Below, piece by piece: positions 25,534 through 32,839 of a DNA stretch of 64,000 nucleotides. Location: assembly GCA_018265835.1 (NCBI GenBank), contig JABLYK010000001.1, positions 52,278 through 116,277 of the forward strand, given 5' to 3'. A program made the position numbers and the translations under genes. A model generated the notes under the pieces. The model did not search any database. It saw only the letters and a list, made by a program, of their open reading frames with translations, and was not told where the DNA came from. Position 1 is the stretch's first letter; each line of letters starts with the position of its first letter. This DNA is from Oscillospiraceae bacterium (GTDB lineage Bacteria > Bacillota > Clostridia > Oscillospirales > Oscillospiraceae).

Positions 25534-27465
25534 TTATTGCTTCAGCGCTGCAATTTCATCCAGCCACATCCGGCCCGACGCATCCGACGGCATGCGCCAG
25601 TCGCCGCGCGGGGAGAGCGTGACCGTACCGACCTTGACGCCGTCCGGCAGGCAGGAGCGCTTGAACTGCTGCGCAAAGAACCGGCGCGTGAACACCTCCA
25701 GCCAGTGCAGGATTGTCGCGTCGTCGTAAAGTCCGGCGAACGCGAGCCTTGCCAGCCGGAAGAGCTTGCGCGGGCACGCGCCATAGCGCAGCATATAGTA
25801 CAGGAAGAAATCATGCAGCTCGTACGGGCCGACGAGATCCTCCGTCTTCTGCGTCATCTCGCCGCTCGCGGACGCGGGCAGCAGCTCCGGCGACACGGGC
25901 GTCGCCAGGATGTCCTCCAGCACCTCGGCCAGCTCCAGCCCGGCACTGTGCGCCTCGTAGCGGATGATATAGCGCACGAGCGTCTTCGGGATGGAGGCGT
26001 TCACGCCGTACATGCTCATGTGGTCGCCGTTGTAGGTCGCCCAGCCGAGCGCAAGCTCGGAGAGGTCGCCGGTGCCGACGACGATGCCGCCGGTTTCGTT
26101 TGCGATGTCCATGAGCACCTGCGTGCGCTCGCGCGCCTGACAGTTTTCATACGTCACGTCCGTGACGGCCTCGTCATGGCCGATGTCGGAAAAATGGCTG
26201 CGCACCGAGGCGGTGATGTCCACCGTGCGCACCGTCACGCCCAGCAGCTCACACAGGCGCACGGCGTTCGACTTCGTGCGCTGCGTGGTGCCGAAGCACG
26301 GCATCGTCACGGCGACGATGTCTTTGCGCGCCCGGCCGAGCATATCCATTGCGCGCACCATTACAAGCAGGGCGAGCGTGCTGTCCAGCCCGCCGGAAAT
26401 GCCGACGACTACCGATTTGCAGCGCGTGTGTGCGATGCGCTTTTTCAGCCCGTACGACTGCATCTGGAGGATCATCTCCGCGCGCTCGGCGAGAATGGCG
26501 CCGTCCGCCGGAACGAACGGGTGCTTGGCGAATTTCCGTGACAGCGGCGTTTCCCGCACCGGCTGGTCGAAGACCACCGTGCGGCACGGCGCGCTGCCGG
26601 ATGCATCAAAGCTCGTGTTGCGGTGCCGTTCGCTGCGCAGATGGAACAGATCCAGCTCCGTTATGAGCAGGTCGTCCTCCGGCGCAAAGGGCTTCTTTTC
26701 CGCCAGCAGCGCGCCGTTTTCGCTGATGAGATGGTGCGCGGAAAAGACCATATCCTGTGTGGACTCCTCCGGCGCCGCGTTGGCGTACACATAGCCGCAC
26801 ACCAGCCGCGCCGCCGTGGCGCAGATCAGCATCCGGCGGTACTCCGCCTTGCCGATCACCTCGTCGGACGCGGAGGCGTTTGCGATCACGGTCGCGCCGG
26901 CGAGACACAGCCGCTTTGACGGCGTCTCCGTTGCCCAGGCGTCCTCGCACAGCTCCACGCCGAGACAAAAATCGTCCATCCCCGCGCAGCGGAACACCAG
27001 ATCCGTGCCGAACGGCACGACCTCGCCGCCGAACGGGAGCTCCGCCGCGCCGTTGTAGCGCGCGCCGGAGGTGAACTGGCGCTTTTCGTAAAACTCGCCG
27101 TAGTTCGGCAGCCACGTCTTCGGCACGATGCCGAGCACGCGCCCGTCGTGCAGCACCGCCGCGCAGTTATACAGCTTTCCCTGCAGCCGCAGCGGGAAGC
27201 CCACCACGACCACCGGGTATTTGCCCTTCGTGTAGTCGCGCAGCGCGAGCACCTGCTCCTCCGCCGCGCGCAGCAGCAGGTCGGAATAAAACAGGTCGCC
27301 GCAGGTATAGCCCGTCACGCACAGCTCCGGCAGCACGAGCAGATTCACCTGCTTCGCCTGCGCCTGGTCGATCCGCGCGCGAATCTTCTGTGCATTGTCC
27401 ACCGCGTCCGCCACCGTGACCGCTACGGAAGCCGCCGCAACTCTGATAAAACCGTCCTGCATATG
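25534..27465 (-). CDS. nadE: Glutamine-dependent NAD+ synthetase
   Basis: Amidates nicotinate adenine dinucleotide to NAD+ using glutamine. A nitrilase-type glutaminase domain (residues 1 to about 290) has the catalytic Glu in LLVLPELCVTGYTCGD, Lys in GIVPKTWLPNYGEFYEKRQF, and Cys in LGVELCEDAWAT. The synthetase domain carries the P-loop VVVGISGGLDSTLALLVM and the GTGDLSELALGWATYNGDHM signature. About 643 residues is normal for the fused form. I prefer the ATG at 27465, nine bases after AGGA; the ATG at 27474 has no spacer. It stands alone between argG and larC. Confidence 0.95.
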   Translation of the reverse strand, partial: HMQDGFIRVAAASVAVTVADAVDNAQKIRARIDQAQAKQVNLLVLPELCVTGYTCGDLFYSDLLLRAAEEQVLALRDYTKGKYPVVVVGFPLRLQGKLYNCAAVLHDGRVLGIVPKTWLPNYGEFYEKRQFTSGARYNGAAELPFGGEVVPFGTDLVFRCAGMDDFCLGVELCEDAWATETPSKRLCLAGATVIANASASDEVIGKAEYRRMLICATAARLVCGYVYANAAPEESTQDMVFSAHHLISENGALLAEKKPFAPEDDLLITELDLFHLRSERHRNTSFDASGSAPCRTVVFDQPVRETPLSRKFAKHPFVPADGAILAERAEMILQMQSYGLKKRIAHTRCKSVVVGISGGLDSTLALLVMVRAMDMLGRARKDIVAVTMPCFGTTQRTKSNAVRLCELLGVTVRTVDITASVRSHFSDIGHDEAVTDVTYENCQARERTQVLMDIANETGGIVVGTGDLSELALGWATYNGDHMSMYGVNASIPKTLVRYIIRYEAHSAGLELAEVLEDILATPVSPELLPASASGEMTQKTEDLVGPYELHDFFLYYMLRYGACPRKLFRLARLAFAGLYDDATILHWLEVFTRRFFAQQFKRSCLPDGVKVGTVTLSPRGDWRMPSDASGRMWLDEIAALKQ

Positions 27466-27544
27466 CTTCGCCATCCTTTTTGTGAATTATCATAATCAGT
27501 GTACCCGGAACCGGCGCGTCCATCGCACGCGCCGCCGGGAAAAA

Positions 27545-28711
27545 TCAAATCAGCCCGGCCAGACTGCGCGCCTCATCGAGCGTCAGCCCGTTTTCCGACG
27601 CGATGCGCGCCAGATCGTCATACTCCGCCTTGCTGCGCCGCACGCCGTAGCCCTCGGACGTTTTGATGCGCACGGGGCCGTAGGGCGTTTCCACGGCACC
27701 GGTCTCGCGCCGGAGCACATAGCGGCGGCAGACCGTCTCGCGGATGCCGATCGTGCTCGTGTGGCGGAACATCAGCCGCACCATCCCGTCGCGCTGTTCC
27801 GGGCGGCACAGGCACGTGAGCCGGATGCCGGGGCGGTTTTTCTTCATGCCCACCGCCTCGGTGAACACCTCCGGCGCGCCCGCGTCCAGCAGCGTCTGCA
27901 TGGCGAAGCCCACCGCCTCCGGCGTCATGTCGTCCACGTTGCAGGTCAGCTCAAGGATGGCGTCGCCATCCTCCGCGTCGCCGAGCAGCGCGCGCACGCA
28001 GTTGGCGCGGCCGAAGTCCCGGCTTCCCACGCCGTAGCCCACGGCAGAAACCGTTATGGCCGGCATCTGGCCGAAATCCTGCACGAAGTGCTTCAAAAGC
28101 GCCGCACCCGTCGGCGTGCAAAGCTCCGCCTCGATCTCGCCCGCGCAGACAGGGATGCCCTCCAGCAGCGCGGCGGTTGCCGGTGCGGGCACGGGCAGCA
28201 CCCCGTGCGCGCAGCGCACCGTGCCGAAGCCCGTGCACACCGGAGACGCTGTGACGCGATCCGGCGCCAGCTCGTGCACCAGCAGGCAGCAGGTGACGAT
28301 ATCCGTCACCGCGTCGAGCGTGCCCAGCTCGTGAAAGTGGATGTTTTCCACCGTGCAGCCGTGCACGCGGCTCTCCGCCTGTGCCAGCAGGGCGTAGACG
28401 GCCTTTGCGTCCGCCTTTACCGGCTCCGGCAGGGCGAGCGCGTCGATCAGCGCCGCGATGTCGCGCACCGCGCCGCCGTGGTGGTGATGGTGACTGGCCT
28501 GCGTCTCTTCCGCGCCGTATACCGTGACGGCATAGTGCGTCCCTGCGATGCCGCAGGTCTGCGTTTGCTCCGCCGCGGTGTGTACGCCCGGCAGGCCGAG
28601 CGCGTTGATCCGGTCAATGACCGCCTGCGGCTGCGGGTGCAGCTCCAAAAGCGCTGCGCAGAGCATATCGCCCGCCGCACCCATGCCGCAGTCCAGATAG
28701 AGCTGCTTCAC
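27545..28711 (-). CDS. larC: LarC, nickel-pincer cofactor metallo-insertase
   Basis: Inserts nickel into the pyridinium dithiocarboxylate cofactor of lactate racemase-type (LarA) enzymes, using CTP. The full 388-residue LarC is in one frame, whereas in Lactobacillus it is read by a programmed shift between LarC1 and LarC2. Seen: LYLDCGMGAAGDMLCAAL at the N-terminus, a His run (SHHHHHGG, about residues 73-80) suited to metal binding, ENIHFHELGTLDAVTDIV, and CTPTGAALLKHF. The start overlaps the larB stop by four bases. Neither LarE nor LarA is in the window. Confidence 0.93.
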   Translation of the reverse strand: MKQLYLDCGMGAAGDMLCAALLELHPQPQAVIDRINALGLPGVHTAAEQTQTCGIAGTHYAVTVYGAEETQASHHHHHGGAVRDIAALIDALALPEPVKADAKAVYALLAQAESRVHGCTVENIHFHELGTLDAVTDIVTCCLLVHELAPDRVTASPVCTGFGTVRCAHGVLPVPAPATAALLEGIPVCAGEIEAELCTPTGAALLKHFVQDFGQMPAITVSAVGYGVGSRDFGRANCVRALLGDAEDGDAILELTCNVDDMTPEAVGFAMQTLLDAGAPEVFTEAVGMKKNRPGIRLTCLCRPEQRDGMVRLMFRHTSTIGIRETVCRRYVLRRETGAVETPYGPVRIKTSEGYGVRRSKAEYDDLARIASENGLTLDEARSLAGLI

Positions 28712-29466
28712 GGCTTTCCCCCCAGGTGATTGATCATGCTGGCGAGATACCCGCCGCCGAAGCCATTGTCGATATTCACGACGGACACGCCGCTGGCGCA
28801 GGAGTTGAGCATACTCAGCAGCGCTGCGACGCCGCCGAAGGATGCGCCGTAGCCCACGCTCGTGGGCACCGCAATGACCGGGCAGTCGGCCAGGCCGCCG
28901 ATCACGCTCGGCAGCGCGCCTTCCATGCCCGCGACCGCCACGATGGCGCGCGCGGACATAATGGTTTCCATGTGCGCGAGCAGCCGGTGCACGCCGGACA
29001 CGCCCACGTCAAACAGCCGCACCACGCGGTTGCCGAGAGCTTCCGCTGTGAGCGCGGCCTCCTCCGCGATGGGGATGTCGCTCGTGCCGCCGGTGGCGAC
29101 GACGATGGTGCCGTCCCCGTCCGGCTCCGGCAGTTCGCCGATGATGCCGACGCGCGCGGCCGGCTCATACCGCAGCGGATGTACCTTTGTGATTGCCTCC
29201 GCCGTCTCCGGCCCGATGCGGGTGATGAGGATCGTTTTCTGGTGCCGCTCGCGCATGGCGTTCGCAATGCCGATGATCTGCGCATCGGTTTTGCCCGCGC
29301 CGTAGATCACCTCGGCCACACCCTGCCGCACGCCGCGGTGGTGATCCACCTTGGCAAAGCCGAGATCCTGAAACGGCTCCATTTTGAGCTGGAGCACCGC
29401 GTCCGCCGGAGCCGTTTCCCCGTCGCGTACCTGTTCCAGAAGATGTAAAATTTCAGTTTGATTCAT
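28708..29466 (-). CDS. larB: LarB, nickel-pincer cofactor carboxylase/hydrolase
   Basis: Carboxylates the pyridinium ring of nicotinic acid adenine dinucleotide and cleaves the phosphoanhydride in the first step of nickel-pincer synthesis. The 252 residues have an N-terminal extension followed by an AIR carboxylase (PurE-like) fold: VVATGGTSDIPIAEEAALTA, VAGMEGALPSVIGGL, and VPTSVGYGASFGGVAALL. Its substrate is an NAD precursor, so the neighbouring nadE is suggestive. It starts after AAGGAGGCATTTTTCA and is coupled to larC. A Crp/Fnr gene lies directly upstream. Confidence 0.93.
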   Translation of the reverse strand: MNQTEILHLLEQVRDGETAPADAVLQLKMEPFQDLGFAKVDHHRGVRQGVAEVIYGAGKTDAQIIGIANAMRERHQKTILITRIGPETAEAITKVHPLRYEPAARVGIIGELPEPDGDGTIVVATGGTSDIPIAEEAALTAEALGNRVVRLFDVGVSGVHRLLAHMETIMSARAIVAVAGMEGALPSVIGGLADCPVIAVPTSVGYGASFGGVAALLSMLNSCASGVSVVNIDNGFGGGYLASMINHLGGKP

Positions 29467-29500
29467 TGAAAAATGCCTCCTTGCGGGGTGCGCTGCGGCG

Positions 29501-30226
29501 TCAGAGTGCCGCCAGGTCCTCTAATTTCTGCAAATCCAGAATTTCCACCTGCCGCCGTCCGGTGCGCAGTACGCCCGTCTCCTGCATACGGTTGAGCGTG
29601 CGCGTGGCCACCTCGCGGGAGGTGCCGGTGGCGCTGGCGATCATCTCGTGCGTCACCTCCACAAAGTGCCCGTCGCCGCTGCCGGCGCGCGCACGCTCCA
29701 GCAGAATGCGCGCCACGCGCGATTTGAGCGGCAGAAACGCAAAGCCGTAAAACGCGTTGACGACCTCCTGCACGCAGTCGGCGGTGACGTTCATATACAT
29801 GCTCTGGATCATGGGCGTCTCCTGCGTTGCGGTGCACAGATCCGCCTTGGAAATATAGGCGAGCACGCTGTCCTGCTCGGCCTGAAACACCGGAATGATG
29901 TTCTCCGGCTTGCTTTCGTACATCTCCAGAATGATGCCGGTCTGCCCCTTATACCGGTGGTAAATGGTCGCCTCATGCCCGGAGGGGGAGATCATATAAA
30001 TGCGGATCGCGCCCTCGTAGACATAGTACATGCCGCCGTTGCAGATCTGGTGGAAATAGATGTTCTCCCCTGCGCGAAATTCACGCGGCTTGCAGTAGTG
30101 GGCGAGACGGGTTTGCTGCTCCGGCGTAAGCGAAGACCAGAACGGGAAGAATAAACCATAGTCGCACTCGTATTCCTCCGGAACCATGCCGGTGCTGATT
30201 GCGGGATTCAGAAAATTCGCGTCCAT
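29501..30226 (-). CDS. Crp/Fnr-family regulator next to larBC (2 of 3)
   Basis: A 241-residue regulator: a cyclic-nucleotide-binding-like barrel (FRAGENIYFHQICNGGMYYV, then GAIRIYMISPSGHEATIYH), a dimer helix, and a winged-helix domain with recognition helix in HEMIASATGTSREVATRTLN. In Lactobacillus plantarum the lar genes are activated by LarR, also a Crp/Fnr protein, so a role in larBC control is plausible from its place 34 bases upstream of larB. The ATG at 30226 follows AGGAGGGCGCCC. Its promoter is overlaid by a 17-base perfect palindrome, suggesting autoregulation. The effector is unknown. Confidence 0.9.
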   Translation of the reverse strand: MDANFLNPAISTGMVPEEYECDYGLFFPFWSSLTPEQQTRLAHYCKPREFRAGENIYFHQICNGGMYYVYEGAIRIYMISPSGHEATIYHRYKGQTGIILEMYESKPENIIPVFQAEQDSVLAYISKADLCTATQETPMIQSMYMNVTADCVQEVVNAFYGFAFLPLKSRVARILLERARAGSGDGHFVEVTHEMIASATGTSREVATRTLNRMQETGVLRTGRRQVEILDLQKLEDLAAL

Positions 30227-30262
30227 GGGCGCCCTCCTGGTTCGCTGCAAAGCAGCAGTGTG

Positions 30263-30279
30263 ATGTTCGTCACGAACAT
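30263..30279. promoter_or_regulatory. 17-base perfect palindrome, candidate operator
   Basis: ATGTTCGT-C-ACGAACAT sits just downstream of the -10 element of the Crp/Fnr promoter. Shifted by four bases it also reads TGTGA-N6-TCACG, a CRP-type site. Binding by the gene's own product is inference. Confidence 0.6.
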
Positions 30280-30286
30280 GATACAC

Positions 30287-30315
30287 ATTATACACAAAAA
30301 AACGCAAAAGTCTAC
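30287..30315 (-). promoter_or_regulatory. Promoter of the larBC-linked Crp/Fnr gene
   Basis: On the minus strand TAGACT (about 30314-30309), 16 bases, TATAAT (30292-30287), followed by the palindrome over the start site. Confidence 0.6.
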
Positions 30316-30359
30316 GCCGCGCATGAAAAAATGTCGCTGCCCCCGGCGCGGTTATGGGG

Positions 30360-30388
30360 TTTTCAATTTTACCGGTCTGCGGTATAAT
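30360..30388 (+). promoter_or_regulatory. Promoter of the HAD-fchA-folD operon
   Basis: TTTTCA (30360-30365), 17 bases, TATAAT (30383-30388), 33 bases before the TTG start of the HAD gene. Confidence 0.55.
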
Positions 30389-30421
30389 AATCCATTATGA
30401 CCAAACAAGGAGTTGCTGCCA

Positions 30422-31240
30422 TTGCGTTTGCTTGCAATTGATCTGGACGGAACCTGCCTCGATTCCAGGGACCGGCTTCCCGAATCCACGGTGCTGGCGC
30501 TGCGCCGTGCGCTGGATGCCGGCGTCACCGTCGTGCCGACGACCGGGCGCAATCTGCTCGGCGTGCCGAAGCCGCTGCGCACCCTCCCCGGTGTGCGCTA
30601 CGTGATTACCTCCAACGGCGCGGCCATCTATGACCTGCAGGAGAACCGCGCCGTCTATGAGCGCCTGATCCCCTGCGGACAGGCGGTCGAACTGATGGAA
30701 CGCTGCCGGGTGCACGGCGCGCCGCAGGCCGTCACCATCGGGAAAAATATCATCGACGGGAGCCCGCTCATCGCCAAAATGCGCCACACGCACTTTCATG
30801 ATTTTGAAGACAGCCTGCTCGCCCACGATTTGACGGCGTATGTGCGCGACGCCGGTGCGGATGTGGAGAAGCTGCACATCTTCTATTTAAAGAGGTGGAA
30901 GAGCGACGGCATCCTCGACCTGCTCCGGCAGGAGCCGGGCGTTTCGTTCAGCGGCACGCCGGGCGAGCACAGTGAAGTCGTCGCCGCCGGCGTCAACAAG
31001 GCCGCCGCGCTTGCGCACCTGTGCGCCATGCTGGGCGCGGCGCCGGAGGCGACTGCCGCCATCGGCGATTCGGACAACGACGTGGAGATGCTGCGCTTTG
31101 CCGCGCGCTCGTTCGCCATGGGCAGTGCGCCCGACTACGTCAAGCAGGCGGCGAAATTTGAAACGGACGACAGCGACCACGACGGCGTGGCCCACGCGGT
31201 GCAGCGGCTGCTGCGCGATTGGACGGAGGTAGGCGTATGA
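30422..31240 (+). CDS. Cof-type HAD-IIB phosphatase
   Basis: A 272-residue haloacid dehalogenase-family phosphatase. Motif I is LLAIDLDGTCLDSRDRLPE at the very N-terminus with both Asp residues; motif II is VVPTTGRN; motif III/IV is NKAAALAHLC followed by AAIGDSDNDVEMLRFA. The cap domain between them is of the IIB type. The start is TTG at 30422, nine bases after AAGGAG, in the usual position just before motif I. Its stop overlaps the fchA start, so it may dephosphorylate a sugar phosphate, a flavin or a folate-linked product; the substrate is unknown. Confidence 0.9.
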   Translation: MRLLAIDLDGTCLDSRDRLPESTVLALRRALDAGVTVVPTTGRNLLGVPKPLRTLPGVRYVITSNGAAIYDLQENRAVYERLIPCGQAVELMERCRVHGAPQAVTIGKNIIDGSPLIAKMRHTHFHDFEDSLLAHDLTAYVRDAGADVEKLHIFYLKRWKSDGILDLLRQEPGVSFSGTPGEHSEVVAAGVNKAAALAHLCAMLGAAPEATAAIGDSDNDVEMLRFAARSFAMGSAPDYVKQAAKFETDDSDHDGVAHAVQRLLRDWTEVGV

Positions 31241-31866
31241 ACGACGAACTGCAAAAACTGACCTGCGGCGATTTCACCGCCGCGCTGGCCTCTGCTGCAC
31301 CGACGCCGGGCGGCGGCGGCGCAGCCGCGCTCACCGGGGCGCTGGCTGTGTCGCTCGGCGCGATGGCCGCAGCCGTCACCGCCGGGAACGCAAAGTTCGC
31401 CGGCACGGCGCCGGAGCTGCGCGCGCTGGCGGACGAAGCCGGCCGGCTGCGCACCGCGCTGCTGGCGCTCATTGATGCGGACGCGCAGGGCTTCGCTCCG
31501 CTTGCCGCAGCCTACGCCATCCCGAAGAGCGACCCCGCGCGTGCCTCCACGCTTGCCGCCGCGTCGGAACAGGCGTGTGCCGCCCCGCTGGAAATGATGC
31601 GCCGCTGCTGTGAAATTGCAGAACTTTTGGAAAACGCGCTCGTCAAAACCAGTAAGCTGTTGATTTCCGACGTCGGCTGCGGCGCGCAGCTTTGCCGCGC
31701 GGCGCTGATTGCGGCGTCCATGAACGTATTTGTGAACACCGGCGCGCTCGCCGCAGCGGCGAAAGCGCGCATCGAAGCGGAAGCCGGGGACATGCTCTCG
31801 CAGTACGTCCCGCTGTGCGATCAAATTTCAGACGCCGCCATGCGGCGTCTGCGTGGAAGGCGATGA
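31237..31866 (+). CDS. fchA: Formiminotetrahydrofolate cyclodeaminase-family protein
   Basis: Releases ammonia from 5-formimino-THF to give methenyl-THF. The 209-residue, mostly helical product has the family start FTAALASAAPTPGGGGAAAL and the middle VTAGNAKF segment, where FchA proteins bind the folate. It lies between a HAD phosphatase and folD; FolD uses methenyl-THF, the cyclodeaminase product, which supports the call. It starts at the ATG overlapping the HAD stop, after GGAGGTAGGCGT, and its own stop abuts folD. Stand-alone members of this family may act on other substrates. Confidence 0.88.
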   Translation: MNDELQKLTCGDFTAALASAAPTPGGGGAAALTGALAVSLGAMAAAVTAGNAKFAGTAPELRALADEAGRLRTALLALIDADAQGFAPLAAAYAIPKSDPARASTLAAASEQACAAPLEMMRRCCEIAELLENALVKTSKLLISDVGCGAQLCRAALIAASMNVFVNTGALAAAAKARIEAEAGDMLSQYVPLCDQISDAAMRRLRGRR

Positions 31867-31868
31867 CC

Positions 31869-32714
31869 ATGGAAAAACTGCTGCGCGGCGCGCCTGTAGC
31901 CGCCGCTCTGGAAGACAAACTGAAAACGAAAGCTGCGGCGCTGCGGGGGCAGGGCGTCACGCCTACGCTGGCGGTTGTGCGCGCCGGGGAGCAGGCGGGC
32001 AATCTCGCCTACCAGCGCAGCATCCAGCGCCGCGCCGCGCAGCTCGGCGTGGAGACCGTGTGCTTTGAGCTGCCGGGCGACTGCACCCAGCAGGCGCTGA
32101 TGGACGTGATCGGCCGCATCAACGGCGACGGCGCCATCCACGGCTGTCTGCTGCTGCGCCCGCTGCCGAAGCAGGTTGACGAGCGCGCCGTGTGCGATGC
32201 GCTCTCGCCGGAAAAGGACATGGACTGCGTGTCCACCGGGGCGCTCGCGCGCGTGTTCACCAACCGGACGCTCATTCCGCCCTGCACCGCGCAGGCGTGC
32301 ATGGAGATTTTGGATTTTTACGGCGTCGATCCCGCAGGCAAACGCGCGGTCGTCGTCGGGCGCAGTCTCGTCATCGGAAAGCCTGTCGCCATGCTGCTGC
32401 TGGCGCGCAACGCCACCGTGACGGTCTGCCACAGCCGCACGGCCGATCTGCCCGCGCGCTGCCGCGAGGCGGACATTCTCATCGCTGCGGCCGGACAGGC
32501 CGGCCTGATCGGCGCGGACTGCCTGCGCCCCGGCCAGATCGTGCTCGACGTGGGCATCCACACCGTGGCGGACGGCACGCTCTGCGGCGACGTGCGCTTT
32601 GCGGAGGCCGAGGCGGTTGTACAGGCGATCACGCCCGTGCCCGGCGGCGTCGGCAGCGTGACGACCGCGCTGCTGCTGTCGCATGTGGTTGAAGCGGCGC
32701 AGAGGCTTGCATAG
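31869..32714 (+). CDS. folD: Methylenetetrahydrofolate dehydrogenase / methenyl-THF cyclohydrolase
   Basis: Bifunctional one-carbon enzyme. At 281 residues the signatures are: LAVVRAGEQAGNLAYQRSIQ with the catalytic Tyr-x3-x-x region (Lys of YxxxK is replaced by Gln here: YQRSIQ, with the usual form YVxxK), CLLLRPLPKQ for the PLP-type loop, DMDCVSTGALARVF, VVGRSLVIGKPVAMLLL for nucleotide binding, and TPVPGGVGSVTTALLL near the end. The missing catalytic Lys is worth checking. I use the ATG at 31869, eight bases after GGAAGG; an ATG at 31863 overlaps the previous stop. It ends in TAG. Confidence 0.92.
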   Translation: MEKLLRGAPVAAALEDKLKTKAAALRGQGVTPTLAVVRAGEQAGNLAYQRSIQRRAAQLGVETVCFELPGDCTQQALMDVIGRINGDGAIHGCLLLRPLPKQVDERAVCDALSPEKDMDCVSTGALARVFTNRTLIPPCTAQACMEILDFYGVDPAGKRAVVVGRSLVIGKPVAMLLLARNATVTVCHSRTADLPARCREADILIAAAGQAGLIGADCLRPGQIVLDVGIHTVADGTLCGDVRFAEAEAVVQAITPVPGGVGSVTTALLLSHVVEAAQRLA

Positions 32715-32839
32715 CGCGCAAATCTTTCGATTCGCTTTCGAATCCTTAATATTCTTTGAAAATTTACAAATTCCTGTTCTATCCGGCTGCCATTCCTGTT
32801 AGAATACAGGCAGCTTAAACAGACGCGGAGGCCGCAATC

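Noticed and set aside
28480..28500. His run in LarC as a cloning tag
   Set aside because: It lies inside the gene in a region where LarC and other nickel-handling proteins often have His-rich stretches.
32715..32839. Metal-sensing riboswitch before the P-type ATPase
   Set aside because: The 125-base region is AT-rich with only a short ATTCCTGT/ACAGG-type hairpin; none of the known M-box motifs is present.
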